This document shows positions 22,168-31,483 of a stretch of 64,000 nucleotides of DNA, one piece after another. Within the stretch, counting starts at the first letter, position 1, and every line of letters starts with the position of its first letter. A model generated the notes under the pieces. The model did no database searches. It saw only the letters and a list, made by a program, of their open reading frames with translations, and was not told the DNA's origin. The stretch lies in NCBI GenBank assembly GCA_964646345.1, contig CAZYDU010000002.1:62001-126000 (forward strand), read 5' to 3'. The stretch comes from RGIG1681 sp964646345. Its GTDB lineage: Bacteria > Bacillota > Clostridia > Christensenellales > UBA1242. A program made the translations under genes and the position numbers.

Positions 22168-24705
22168 TTAATGCCCATCACTCCACCTATAACTTGCAAC
22201 AACATCAACATCTAAAGGAACAATTAACGAGCAGGCATTTTTCATTTCATTTACCAAAATCTCCTTCACTGCAACTTCTTCTGATTTTGGACAATCAATT
22301 ATAAGTTCATCATGCACTTGCATAATCAACTTAGCTTTATACCCCCCTTTCTCTAATGCATCAAAAATATTAACCATCGCTATTTTGATAATATCCGCTG
22401 CAGTCCCTTGCAAAGGCATATTTTGACTAGCTCGCTCCGCTCTTGAACGAACCATAAAATTACTTGCATTAATGTCAAACATTTTTCTAGTTCTTCCAAA
22501 CAATGTTGTAGCTTTCCCTGTATCTTTTGCCGTTTGGATTAAATTATTCATCAAGTCTTCAACGGCTTTATGTTTTGCATAATAGTTATTTATAAATTCT
22601 TTTGCTTCTTTTGCACTAATATGCAAATCATTTGCCAAACCATATTCACTAATACCATAAATTATGCCAAAATTCACAACTTTTGCAGCTCTACGCATAT
22701 CTTTTGTGACCAATTCTTTAGAAACACCATACACAGAACTTGCGGTCTGAGTGTGAATATCTTCTCCCGAATTAAAAGAATCAACAAACAACGGGTCTTT
22801 AGATAGATGTGCCAGTATTCTAAGTTCAATTTGCGAATAATCCGCATCAATTAAAACAGAATCTTCACTAGATGCAACAAACATACTTCTAATTTCTCTG
22901 CTTTCTTCTGACCTAATTGGAATATTTTGCAAATTTGGTTCAGTCGACGAAAGCCTGCCAGTAGTTGTGAAAGTTTGCTTAAAATAAGTATGAACCAAAT
23001 GATTTTTGTCAATATGTGGGTATATTCCAGATATATAAGTATTAAGCAACTTAGAAACTTTTCTATACCTTAAAACAAATTTTACAATCTCATGCTCATT
23101 TTCAATTTCTTGCAAATTCTCAGCACTGGTTGACATTTTCTTTTTATGTGAAAGTCCAAGTTTAACAAATAAAATATCCGCAAGTTGCTTTGGCGAATTA
23201 ATATTAAATTCACAACCAGCAAGTTCATAAATTTTATTAGTTAACTCCTTAAGTTCAGACTCATATTTTTGTTTAAGCTCATCAAGCACTTTCTCATCAA
23301 TCTTAAACCCATTTTGTTCCATTGAAAACAAAACCTTAGCAAGCCTATTTTCTACCATATAGTACAGATAATGTAATTTTTCATTTTCAATCTTTGCAGA
23401 GTAGTCCTTATAAAAATTATACATTTTTAAAGTTATACCCAAGATATTTTCATCAAAAAACACATCTTTTACACTATCAACAGGAACCCCATCAACTAGA
23501 TATTTTGCAATGCTAATATCGAAATAATTATTTAAACTTACTTTATATCTTTTTAGATTATACATATCTCTCTTTGAATCAAAGGAAATTTTTAAAATAT
23601 TTTCATCTTCAAAAATCTCTTTCATATCTTCAAAGAATTTAAAGCTATCAATACCACAAGAAAGTAAGTCATCATATAAATTAATACGAAAAACATCATC
23701 TCCAAAGCACATCTCAATTAAGTTATTTTCAATAAAAAATGAGATTAATTCACGTTTTTTTGCTAGATTTTTAATATTTTTGATAAGATTTGCGTTTTTT
23801 ATTTCAATAACATTTACTTCATTTTCTTGAACTTCATCTTTGCTTAAATCGAATATTTTTGTATTTTTAAGTAAACTTTTAAATTCGAAAATTTTAAAAC
23901 TTTCATAAACAGCTCTTGAAAAAGGAAAATCAAATTTACAATCTTCGAGTTTTAAATCAATATCCCCTTTAGTTAAAATTGTAGCAAGCTCTTTCGATAA
24001 AAAAGCCATGTCTTTATTTTGTTCCAACTTTTCTTTTAACTTACCAGGAATTTCATCAATATGTTCATACAAATTTTCAATCGAAGAATATTTCAAAATT
24101 AAATCCGTTGCAGTCTTAGGCCCAACACCCGCAACACCAGGAATATTATCTGAAGCATCGCCTTGCAAAGCCTTTAAATCAATAAACTGTTTTGGTGTTA
24201 CACCATACTCTTGTTTTAAAGTTTTCACATCAATAATTTTTACATCGCTTGTACCTTTTTTTGTAAAATAAACAGATGTAGCATCATCAACAAGTTGAAA
24301 AGAATCTCTATCTCCTGTCACAATAATTGTTTCAGTATCCAAAAATTTCTTCGATACTATCCCTATAATATCATCGCCTTCAATTCCTTCTTTTTCAACT
24401 GTAACAATATTCATAAGTTTTAACATTTCTTTTAATGGCACAATTTGTTCACGTAATTCATCAGGCATTGGTTTTCTAGTTGCCTTATAACCATCAAACA
24501 AATCGTTTCGAAAAGTATGTTTACCAGCATCAAAAGCAACAACCATATATTTTGGTTTTATATTATTTATTATATTAATTATCTGCATAGCAAAACCATA
24601 AATAGCATTTGAAAATTCTCCTTCACTATTTGCGAGAAGTGGCAACGCATAAAACGAACGATACATAATACTATTTCCATCAATAATAACAAGTTTATCC
24701 GACAT
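22168..24705 (-). CDS. polA: DNA polymerase I
   Basis: 845 aa. The 5'-3' exonuclease/flap domain (about 1-290) has DGNSIMYRSFYALP, GIEGDDIIG and a helix-hairpin-helix (GVAGVGPKTA). The middle domain lacks the DxE of a working 3'-5' proofreading exonuclease (ELISFFIENN). The polymerase domain has motif A DADYSQIELRILAHLS, motif B RRAAKVVNFGIIYGISEYGL and motif C MQVHDELIIDCP. Fills gaps in repair and removes Okazaki primers. GGAGAT precedes ATG 24705. The transglycosylase lies downstream on the same strand. Confidence 0.97.
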   Translation of the reverse strand: MSDKLVIIDGNSIMYRSFYALPLLANSEGEFSNAIYGFAMQIINIINNIKPKYMVVAFDAGKHTFRNDLFDGYKATRKPMPDELREQIVPLKEMLKLMNIVTVEKEGIEGDDIIGIVSKKFLDTETIIVTGDRDSFQLVDDATSVYFTKKGTSDVKIIDVKTLKQEYGVTPKQFIDLKALQGDASDNIPGVAGVGPKTATDLILKYSSIENLYEHIDEIPGKLKEKLEQNKDMAFLSKELATILTKGDIDLKLEDCKFDFPFSRAVYESFKIFEFKSLLKNTKIFDLSKDEVQENEVNVIEIKNANLIKNIKNLAKKRELISFFIENNLIEMCFGDDVFRINLYDDLLSCGIDSFKFFEDMKEIFEDENILKISFDSKRDMYNLKRYKVSLNNYFDISIAKYLVDGVPVDSVKDVFFDENILGITLKMYNFYKDYSAKIENEKLHYLYYMVENRLAKVLFSMEQNGFKIDEKVLDELKQKYESELKELTNKIYELAGCEFNINSPKQLADILFVKLGLSHKKKMSTSAENLQEIENEHEIVKFVLRYRKVSKLLNTYISGIYPHIDKNHLVHTYFKQTFTTTGRLSSTEPNLQNIPIRSEESREIRSMFVASSEDSVLIDADYSQIELRILAHLSKDPLFVDSFNSGEDIHTQTASSVYGVSKELVTKDMRRAAKVVNFGIIYGISEYGLANDLHISAKEAKEFINNYYAKHKAVEDLMNNLIQTAKDTGKATTLFGRTRKMFDINASNFMVRSRAERASQNMPLQGTAADIIKIAMVNIFDALEKGGYKAKLIMQVHDELIIDCPKSEEVAVKEILVNEMKNACSLIVPLDVDVVASYRWSDGH

Positions 24706-24755
24706 ATTCTTATCTCCTAAATTTAGTATATCATTATTTCATCAAAATAAAAAAT

Positions 24756-24779
24756 AAAAAAGAGACAAATCTCCTTTTT
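24756..24779 (-). terminator. Terminator of the lipoprotein gene at 24792
   Basis: AAAAAGGAGA-TTTG-TCTCTTTTTT on the minus strand, just past the stop. Confidence 0.8.
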
Positions 24780-24791
24780 ATTTTTAACTAT

Positions 24792-25328
24792 CTAATCAGA
24801 AACAGCTGTAACTAAATCAGCATCAATCATTATTTTTATAACCGACTCAGTACTATCAGAATATTTGCACGTTAAAACATAATTTTTGGTGTTAGCAGAT
24901 AATATCAAATTACAATAAGCATCTTCACTAGGTTTATTATCCAAAAGATTAGAAATTGAATCAACATAATTTTCTGTATTTTTATCAGTTGAGTAAACCT
25001 TTGTGATATCCCCTTTAATTTCAAAACTATCAATAGTCCTTTCATCGTCAAACTCAAATTTTATAACAAACACATGTGTAGCGTCATTAACACCAAAAGC
25101 ACTTTTTTGAGCCCTACTCATAGCTTCAATCTCTCCAGTTATTTTTATCTCATCATTACTTTGTTTTAATTCAACTTTATCAGAATTTTCAAATTCAACT
25201 TCATTTAAAACAACTTTTGCAAGTGTAACTTTTTCAGCAACACTATTTTTCATATTGCCACAAGCCACACCACAAATTGAAATAAATAACATCATTACAG
25301 TAATTGCTCTTTTTATAAATTTTCTCAT
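24792..25328 (-). CDS. Lipoprotein of unknown function, paralogue of its neighbour
   Basis: 178 aa. A signal peptide ends in lipobox GVAC (Cys23), so the protein is predicted to be lipidated at the membrane surface. The mature part alternates short strands. The segment DATHVFVIKFEFDDERTIDSFEIKG aligns with DISHVVAIKLSANGKEIDREKLNIKVDG of the upstream lipoprotein, as do the C-terminal strands, showing tandem duplication. TAGGAG precedes the ATG. No domain was recognised. Confidence 0.8.
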   Translation of the reverse strand: MRKFIKRAITVMMLFISICGVACGNMKNSVAEKVTLAKVVLNEVEFENSDKVELKQSNDEIKITGEIEAMSRAQKSAFGVNDATHVFVIKFEFDDERTIDSFEIKGDITKVYSTDKNTENYVDSISNLLDNKPSEDAYCNLILSANTKNYVLTCKYSDSTESVIKIMIDADLVTAVSD

Positions 25329-25380
25329 AAATTCTCCTACTTTTATTGTTTTTTAATTATTTTTACTATATTTTGCGTTT

Positions 25381-25866
25381 TTATTTTAATATTAAATTTT
25401 CATCAAATTTAATAACATAACTGTTTTTATCTTCTCCATTCCATGAAACAGTTATTGAAATAGTTTTATTTTTAACCGCTTCCAAAATTATAAAAGTATA
25501 ATCAGAACCGTTCAAATGTTCAGCATCATAAGCCCTAACACCATCGACTTTTATATTAAGTTTTTCTCTATCAATTTCTTTACCGTTGGCAGACAACTTA
25601 ATCGCAACCACATGACTTATATCACTATCTATATCAAATTCCTTCTTTACACTTTCATCGGTTAAACCTTCCACATTACCACGAATCTCATAAACATTAT
25701 CTTCCATCTCCACAATCTTAACACCACTATTAGCAAAAGTGTAAGAATCATGAATTCTATCCCCTGCACCCATTAATTCAATATCTTTACTTTTATTCAT
25801 TTTTGAACACGATGCAATAACCAACGAAAATAAAATACAACATAAAACAACACAAAAATTTTTCAT
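25381..25866 (-). CDS. Lipoprotein of unknown function, paralogue of its neighbour
   Basis: 161 aa from ATG 25866, preceded by TTAGGTG. The signal peptide has lipobox VIASC (Cys20). The mature part pairs with the downstream lipoprotein across its central and C-terminal strands. Both probably form one small transcript. The function is unknown. Confidence 0.8.
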   Translation of the reverse strand: MKNFCVVLCCILFSLVIASCSKMNKSKDIELMGAGDRIHDSYTFANSGVKIVEMEDNVYEIRGNVEGLTDESVKKEFDIDSDISHVVAIKLSANGKEIDREKLNIKVDGVRAYDAEHLNGSDYTFIILEAVKNKTISITVSWNGEDKNSYVIKFDENLILK

Positions 25867-25913
25867 GATTTCACCTAATAATAATATTTGCAAAAAGAAA
25901 AATAATTATACAA

Positions 25914-25943
25914 AAAAAATACAGCCCAAAAGCTGTATTTTTT
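25914..25943. terminator. Terminator after ppa
   Basis: AAAAATACAGC-CCAAAA-GCTGTATTTTT, a strong stem with T runs on both strands. Confidence 0.85.
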
Positions 25944-25957
25944 ATTTAAATTATTCT

Positions 25958-26503
25958 TTACTCATCTTTATTATCTTTTTCAAATGCTTCTTCAAAAGCC
26001 TTAACACATTCTTCAATGGTATCAACAGCATCATTTCTGCCACTAATACTTTCAATTTTTACAGGTTTATTTTCAAGCTGTTTATATACGGTCAAGAAAT
26101 GAATTAATTCATCAAAGATATGTTTTGGCAATTCTGAAATATCTGTATAGCAATTATTTTGCGGATCACCAAAAGGAATTGCAATAATTTTTTGGTCAAG
26201 TTCATTACCATCAATCATTTTAATTACACCTATTGGATAGCAACGCACCAAACTCATTTTTTCAATAGGCTGACTGCACATTACAAACACATCTAACGGA
26301 TCGTTATCTGGACTCAAAGTTCTTGGAATAAATCCATAATTCATTGGATAATGAGTGGCTGTAAATAAAACCCTATCCAAAATAATCAAAGATGTTTCCT
26401 TATCAAGTTCATATTTATTTTTACCACCTTGTTCAATTTCTATAAAACAAACAAAGTCGTCTTTTTTTATTCTTTCTTTATTTATATCTTTCCAAATATT
26501 CAT
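25958..26503 (-). CDS. ppa: Soluble inorganic pyrophosphatase (family I)
   Basis: 181 aa. Has the family I signature DNDPLDVFV (about 65-73, the metal-binding Asp cluster), an EIEQGGKNKYELDKET start, NYGFIPRTL, and KIIAIPFGDPQNN before the C-terminal helices. Hydrolyses PPi and drives biosynthetic reactions forward. AAGGAG precedes ATG 26503. It is followed by a terminator. Confidence 0.95.
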   Translation of the reverse strand: MNIWKDINKERIKKDDFVCFIEIEQGGKNKYELDKETSLIILDRVLFTATHYPMNYGFIPRTLSPDNDPLDVFVMCSQPIEKMSLVRCYPIGVIKMIDGNELDQKIIAIPFGDPQNNCYTDISELPKHIFDELIHFLTVYKQLENKPVKIESISGRNDAVDTIEECVKAFEEAFEKDNKDE

Positions 26504-26578
26504 TATAATCTCCTTAACTAGTTCATTATATCATTAACAAAACTTCAAGTCAAATTTAAATTTATAATGAAAAATAAA

Positions 26579-27424
26579 CTATTTTTTCTTTTTCCTTTTA
26601 AAATATGTATCAGCAATCAAAGCTGTTTTCATATTAATTTTTACTTCATCTTCAATCAAATCAACATTTTGGTTAGAAAAATCACTTGCAAATAAGCTAG
26701 AATCATCATCAGTAACATTAACCTTATTATCACTATTAACCATCATGCTATCTGTTCTTGAAAATAAAGATTTATGAAAATTTTCATCTAAATTTAAGTG
26801 CTTGTCAGAATTAATATTTAAATACCTATCCGATATATGAGATGCGAACATATTATCATGATTATCATCTTTCATAACTGAAGACAACCTTATTGAATGG
26901 TCAAAATGTTTAACTTTATCATGACAATACTCACAATCATCTTTTGTTTCAGCAACAAAACCAAATTCATCATTTGTTTCTTCGTTTTCATTATTTCGTC
27001 CTTGCTCTTTTGTTTCATCAACAAATGATTTAAATTTTGCTATGTTCTTTGAAGTGTTTACAAACTCAACATTTCTATCATAAATCGGGTCTATTTTTGT
27101 CTCCGTTTTACCACTTTCATCTTTTTGTTCTCTTTTATAAACTTGAACAATTTTTGGTTTTTTATCTATTTTTTTAGATTTTTTATCTTCGTTTTGCGTT
27201 TTTTCTTCCAGTTGTTCAACAGGTATTTGTGCCGGTTTTACATCTTTTTCAGCATCTTTTTTCGTTTCTTTTTTCTCAGATGTTTCCTTTTTATCATTTT
27301 TAACTTCTTCTTTTTTTTCAACCTTAGTTGGCAATTTTTTTATAAATAAATACATCAAAAAAAGAATTAAAACAATACCCAGCACAATCAATATTGATTT
27401 GTTATTGTATAAAAACGCTACCAT
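26579..27424 (-). CDS. Membrane-anchored charged protein downstream of floA
   Basis: 281 aa. One N-terminal membrane helix (about 9-28), then a long Lys/Glu-rich low-complexity stretch (about 30-110) and a more ordered acidic part with a CEYC motif (about 162-165). It is probably cytoplasmic beyond the helix. No family match. TAGGAG precedes the ATG, 8 bp after the flotillin stop, so the two are co-expressed; an accessory of the flotillin membrane domain is a guess. Confidence 0.7.
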   Translation of the reverse strand: MVAFLYNNKSILIVLGIVLILFLMYLFIKKLPTKVEKKEEVKNDKKETSEKKETKKDAEKDVKPAQIPVEQLEEKTQNEDKKSKKIDKKPKIVQVYKREQKDESGKTETKIDPIYDRNVEFVNTSKNIAKFKSFVDETKEQGRNNENEETNDEFGFVAETKDDCEYCHDKVKHFDHSIRLSSVMKDDNHDNMFASHISDRYLNINSDKHLNLDENFHKSLFSRTDSMMVNSDNKVNVTDDDSSLFASDFSNQNVDLIEDEVKINMKTALIADTYFKRKKKK

Positions 27425-27432
27425 AACATCTC

Positions 27433-28641
27433 CTATTTTTTAGTATCAGAATCTGTTGTAGAATTATTTTTTCTTTGAGCAGCGGCAAGAGAAGCAAATC
27501 TAGCAGCCAAAGGATTCATTGATGGCGTTGAGCTTGGCATAGATTGAGAGAATTGTGAAAATCCAAAACCCGAACCACCACTTGGTTGCGGTGTATATTT
27601 AGGAAAACTTGATGTTGTTTCCTTTTTTGATGCAAGTTTTTCAGTTTTTTCATTCTCTGCATTGCTTAATGATTTTCTCATCGCAGTATCTGCCTGAATA
27701 TTTTGCATTTCATAATAATCATTAACCGAAATTTTACCCATTGAAAGAGCTTTTGCTAATGCTTTTGGAACTTCAGCTTCAGCCTTAATTACTTCTGCTC
27801 TCATTTCCTGAACTCTTGCCTTCATTTCATTTTCAGCTGCAATCGCCATGCTTTTTCTTTCTTCAGCCTTAGCTTGAGCTATTCGTTTCTCAGCTTCAGC
27901 CTTAGCAATATTAAGTTCCGCATCAATATTTCTTCCAACATCAATATCTGCAATATCAAGAGAAGAAATATAATATGCTGTACCACGATCAAGTCCTTTT
28001 TCAAGAACAGTAGACGATATAAGCTCTGGACTTTCCAAAATCATTTTATGTGAAGTTGTCGAACCAACAGTAGTAACGATACCTTCACCAACACGAGCAA
28101 TAATTGTATCTTCGCCAGCACCCGAAATCTGCATTAACATATTTGATATAACTGTTACCTTTGCCTTAACAATCAATTCAATACCATCTTTTGCTACAGC
28201 AGAAATTTCAGGAGTTTCAATTATTTTTGGAACAACTGTATTTCTAACAGCTTCATAAACATCTCGACCAGCAAGGTCAATCGCTTTTGCTTTCGAAACC
28301 GTCAAATCAATATTTGCCGAATATGCCGCAACCAAAGCTTTCACAACATTCTCGACATTACCACCAGCCATAAAGTGGGTTTCGAGTTCATCAACAGAAA
28401 TTCTAAGTCCAGCCTTTTTAGCAGTAATATAATTAAGCGTAATAAGTTGACAATCAACTTTTCTAAGTTTCATACCAATAAGTTTCATCATTGAAATGTG
28501 TGCTGACGAAACCATAGCCCTAAACCATAACTTAAATGGAACAAGTATCAGCATGATAATCAATAAGGTTAACAGCACCGCACCAGCGATCGACAACCCA
28601 ACTATCCAGCCTGCACTTAAAGTAAAACCACAAATAAACAT
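27433..28641 (-). CDS. floA: Flotillin-like protein FloA
   Basis: 402 aa. An N-terminal membrane hairpin (about 10-33), then the YqfA/FloA-specific region (RKVDCQLITLNYITAKKAGLRISVDELETHFMAGGNVENVV), a PHB/SPFH domain, then an Ala/Glu-rich coiled coil (EAEKRIAQAKAEERKSMAIAAENEMKA, about 250-300). The C-terminus is a Ser/Pro/Gly tail. FloA organises functional membrane microdomains. AGGAGG precedes the ATG. Cotranscribed with the downstream charged membrane protein. Confidence 0.95.
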   Translation of the reverse strand: MFICGFTLSAGWIVGLSIAGAVLLTLLIIMLILVPFKLWFRAMVSSAHISMMKLIGMKLRKVDCQLITLNYITAKKAGLRISVDELETHFMAGGNVENVVKALVAAYSANIDLTVSKAKAIDLAGRDVYEAVRNTVVPKIIETPEISAVAKDGIELIVKAKVTVISNMLMQISGAGEDTIIARVGEGIVTTVGSTTSHKMILESPELISSTVLEKGLDRGTAYYISSLDIADIDVGRNIDAELNIAKAEAEKRIAQAKAEERKSMAIAAENEMKARVQEMRAEVIKAEAEVPKALAKALSMGKISVNDYYEMQNIQADTAMRKSLSNAENEKTEKLASKKETTSSFPKYTPQPSGGSGFGFSQFSQSMPSSTPSMNPLAARFASLAAAQRKNNSTTDSDTKK

Positions 28642-28826
28642 TTTTGGTCCTCCTATAATTGGTTTTATTATATCATAATTATTTTAGAAAATCAATACAA
28701 CTTTTAAAAATTATAAAAATATAACAAGTTTGATTGATTTATCCATTTGCAAAATTCAACATAAACATTGATTTTATCAATATTTACACTCACTTCTCTC
28801 CTATTGAAAAAAATTTTGCTAACTTA

Positions 28827-28855
28827 TTGAATTTTTCATTAAACTATGCTATAAT
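28827..28855 (+). promoter_or_regulatory. Promoter of the 136-aa gene
   Basis: TTGAAT (28827-28832) and TATAAT (28850-28855) have a 17-bp spacer, giving a short leader with AAGGAAG before ATG 28877. Confidence 0.75.
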
Positions 28856-28876
28856 ACAGCCAAGGAAGTGATAAAA

Positions 28877-29287
28877 ATGATTAAATTTAATAACAATAAT
28901 TTTTCTAAATCTTTAGAACTCTTACCACCTGAATTAATTGAAATTATATATCAATTTAAAAATAATGGTTATATTCTTGCTGAAAAACCTTCAACTGAAT
29001 CAGTAAAAATGTCTCAGGTTGTTCTCATTGACCCTATTAATGATGAAATTTCTCTTTCAAGAATCACAATAAAACCAAATCCAAATTATAAAGATTACTT
29101 AAAAGAAACTCATGAATATCAAGTCAATGAACGACCTAACACAATTTTACCTTACACACTTGATGAAGAAGCTCACATAACATCATCTCAATCCGGAGTA
29201 TTAAATGAAGCTGAATTTAATGCATTAAAAGCAAGTCCATCATTTCATTTGTTACCACAAAATTCAAATGCTGAACCTGGAAAATAA
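28877..29287 (+). CDS. Small soluble protein of unknown function
   Basis: 136 aa from ATG 28877; the GTG at 28868 is part of the ribosome site AAGGAAGTG. Contains LLPPELIEIIYQFKNNGYILAEKPS and a central beta part (VVLIDPINDEISLSRITIKPN). No family was recognised. Single gene with its own promoter and terminator. Confidence 0.7.
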   Translation: MIKFNNNNFSKSLELLPPELIEIIYQFKNNGYILAEKPSTESVKMSQVVLIDPINDEISLSRITIKPNPNYKDYLKETHEYQVNERPNTILPYTLDEEAHITSSQSGVLNEAEFNALKASPSFHLLPQNSNAEPGK

Positions 29288-29293
29288 TTTATA

Positions 29294-29345
29294 CAAAAAG
29301 ACCTTTTCATAATAAGCAAAACCTTATTAAAAGGTCTTTTTCTTT
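29294..29345 (+). terminator. Terminator of the 136-aa gene
   Basis: AAAAAGACCTTTT...AAAAGGTCTTTTT, a long stem with a T run. Confidence 0.85.
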
Positions 29346-29402
29346 CGTTTTTTATAAACTCAGCTTCCCACTATTCAAAATCATATTTTAAAATTTAGTC
29401 AT

Positions 29403-29443
29403 AAAAAAAGAACATACTCGGGTGAAGATATAAGTATGTTCTC
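29403..29443 (-). terminator. Terminator of the ECF sigma/anti-sigma operon
   Basis: On the minus strand AGAACATACT...AGTATGTTCT is followed by seven T. Confidence 0.85.
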
Positions 29444-29495
29444 TACACAAAAGGAGTTTAGGGATACGTAAAACTATAATTTTCAGTAACAAAGG

Positions 29496-30191
29496 TTATT
29501 GTGGAAGTTGTGGAAATACAACTTCTCTTTGCATGAAATAATCACGCATATCATCAAGGGTATCATAATCTTCATCAAAACCCACAATTTCCTTAAAATC
29601 GTCCATACCTATTCTATGCTTTTCAAATGGTACGTCATTCAACCCAAATTCAACCATCTTAATTTTCACAACCTGCTCAAAATGATTGAGATTTTTTGAT
29701 TGAATTTCATTACTATCATTAAAAGCAAAAAGTTTAATTTTTCTACCATCTCTATTAAAATTTTCAAAATATCCCAGATTTCTAATTACAGCCATCAATC
29801 TACTCAAACATTCGTCAAAACCCAAGTTTTTAAATTCTTTTAATTCTTTAGCAGTTACAACACCATTCGCATCATCATTCAAAGCACAAATATTTATAAC
29901 CTTATCTTTTTTATCAGTTGTAATACATATCGAAGGATTAATTTCCAAAATATAAGAAGTTAGTCCAACGGTTTCATTTTTATTTTGCAGAAATAAACTT
30001 GAAACACATAAAGCCATAAATACAAAACACGTAAAACAAATCGCCAACTTAAAAATACTAAATTTCTTACAACTGCAAGTAATAGTTTTATCTTTTATAG
30101 CAAGTTCAGTATTATTCAACTTTTCAGACATTTCAATATCAAGCTTTAAATTTTCTTCTTTTAGCTTTGCTTTAAAATCTTTTACTTTCAT
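29496..30191 (-). CDS. Membrane anti-sigma-like protein (RsgI-like)
   Basis: 231 aa: a cytoplasmic N-terminus of about 45 residues, one membrane helix (about 48-68), then an extracytoplasmic domain starting GLTSYILEINPSICITTDKKDKVINICALNDDANGVV. This is the pattern of RsgI-type anti-sigma factors (xxxEINPxIxxxxNxxxKVxxxxxxNxDA). The gene begins right after the sigma factor stop, so it is the likely membrane antagonist. The signal it senses is unknown. Confidence 0.75.
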   Translation of the reverse strand: MKVKDFKAKLKEENLKLDIEMSEKLNNTELAIKDKTITCSCKKFSIFKLAICFTCFVFMALCVSSLFLQNKNETVGLTSYILEINPSICITTDKKDKVINICALNDDANGVVTAKELKEFKNLGFDECLSRLMAVIRNLGYFENFNRDGRKIKLFAFNDSNEIQSKNLNHFEQVVKIKMVEFGLNDVPFEKHRIGMDDFKEIVGFDEDYDTLDDMRDYFMQREVVFPQLPQ

Positions 30192-30192
30192 C

Positions 30193-30711
30193 TTAATCCC
30201 CCTTTATTTTATTTTTTAAATCTTTCAACGCTCTATTATATCTCCACAAAACCGTACCAAGTGGTAGATTTAATATTTCAGCAATTTCCCTATTTTTGTA
30301 ACCATGCAAAACATGCAACAAAACAATCTGCCTATCTATAACTGACAAATATTTATTAAGCAAATCATGTACATACATTTTTGTATCCGGCTCAAAGCTT
30401 TTTTCAAGCACAACTTCATCAATCGGAATTAATTCCCTAGATGTAGGTTTTTTCAAATAATCCAAACAAAGATTTTTAGCTATTTGAAATAGCCATGCCG
30501 TAACATTCGTACCTAAAACATATTTATTAACATTAAGTTTCACTTTAATATACGTTTCTTGCATTAAATCTTCACTTGTGTGCCAATTCTTAACATAAGA
30601 ATAAATAAAACTAAATAAACCCTTATACGTCTCATGATAAAATAAGGCAAAGGATTCTTCATCACCCGCCTGCACCAGCTCCATAAGTTTATCAAGTTCT
30701 TTTTTATTCAT
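30193..30711 (-). CDS. ECF-type RNA polymerase sigma factor
   Basis: 172 aa. Region 2 (EESFALFYHETYKGLFSFIYSYVKNWHTSEDLMQETYIKV, about 17-57) and region 4 (LNKYLSVIDRQIVLLHVLHGYKNREIAEILNLPLGTVLWRYNRAL, about 118-163) with a short linker, no region 1 or 3. Directs RNA polymerase to stress promoters and is probably held inactive by the adjacent membrane protein. TATAAT lies about 25 bp upstream of the start. Confidence 0.92.
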   Translation of the reverse strand: MNKKELDKLMELVQAGDEESFALFYHETYKGLFSFIYSYVKNWHTSEDLMQETYIKVKLNVNKYVLGTNVTAWLFQIAKNLCLDYLKKPTSRELIPIDEVVLEKSFEPDTKMYVHDLLNKYLSVIDRQIVLLHVLHGYKNREIAEILNLPLGTVLWRYNRALKDLKNKIKGD

Positions 30712-30802
30712 TTGTTTACACTCTAATCAACGATTATAACATTTATTTTATTGGTAGATTAAATAAAAAGTGTATCACTTTTCTATAAGCAATACACTCA
30801 AA

Positions 30803-31393
30803 TTAGTATCTCGAGTTTTTTCTAACCTTGCGATTTATCTTTTGTTTATAAAATAGGCCGTATTTTTTTCTAGCATCTTCATCAGCCTTTTCATACCTAT
30901 CCAGCACAGCATTAAAAGTTTTAACATAATCTGGGTCATCATATTTATGTTTCTGCAAAAATTTAATCGAATACTTTTGAGCATCACGTTCAACAACTTG
31001 ATTATTATACATCAAATTATCAGTCGTAGATGAAAAATACCCTTGCCAATTTTCACGCCATTTTTTTGCAGTAAACTCGTACCATTTCAATTTTCTTGAA
31101 ATAACCGAAAACTGATAAGCATGTCTCGTTTCATGAGCAATAGTCTCCATACCATGAAACCTGTATTTTGGTTGTTCTAACAATATAGAATTTATAATTA
31201 TTTTTTTATTAACTGAATCCGTTGTAAAAGCACCAAAACAATTCCAATCTTCATACTTAATTTCAAGTTTCACTGGCTCAATCTTGAGTTTTTTTGCAAC
31301 TCTTTTTTCTAGTTCCACAAAAATTTTAAATCGTTTTTCATATGAATATTTTTGCCATTTTTTTGCTTTAAACTTTGAATATAAAAACCACAT
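30803..31393 (-). CDS. Zincin-like protein with HETRH motif
   Basis: 196 aa, basic and without a signal peptide. MGMETIAHETRHAYQF resembles the zinc-metallopeptidase HExxH helix: H-E-T-R-H is present at about 86-90, with downstream Glu in NNQVVERDAQKYS as a possible third ligand. It is probably a small intracellular metallopeptidase-like protein; substrate unknown. AAGGTG precedes ATG 31393. Confidence 0.7.
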   Translation of the reverse strand: MWFLYSKFKAKKWQKYSYEKRFKIFVELEKRVAKKLKIEPVKLEIKYEDWNCFGAFTTDSVNKKIIINSILLEQPKYRFHGMETIAHETRHAYQFSVISRKLKWYEFTAKKWRENWQGYFSSTTDNLMYNNQVVERDAQKYSIKFLQKHKYDDPDYVKTFNAVLDRYEKADEDARKKYGLFYKQKINRKVRKNSRY

Positions 31394-31447
31394 TTCATAT
31401 CACCTTAAGTAAATCTTATCATATTTTTAACATTAAAACAAGAATAT

Positions 31448-31477
31448 TTGCCAAACATAAAAAATATATTGTATAAT
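31448..31477 (+). promoter_or_regulatory. Promoter of the OGG-type glycosylase gene
   Basis: TTGCCA (31448-31453) and TATAAT (31472-31477) have an 18-bp spacer. Start is expected at 31484, the A of the chosen ATG. Confidence 0.7.
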
Positions 31478-31483
31478 ATGCTT

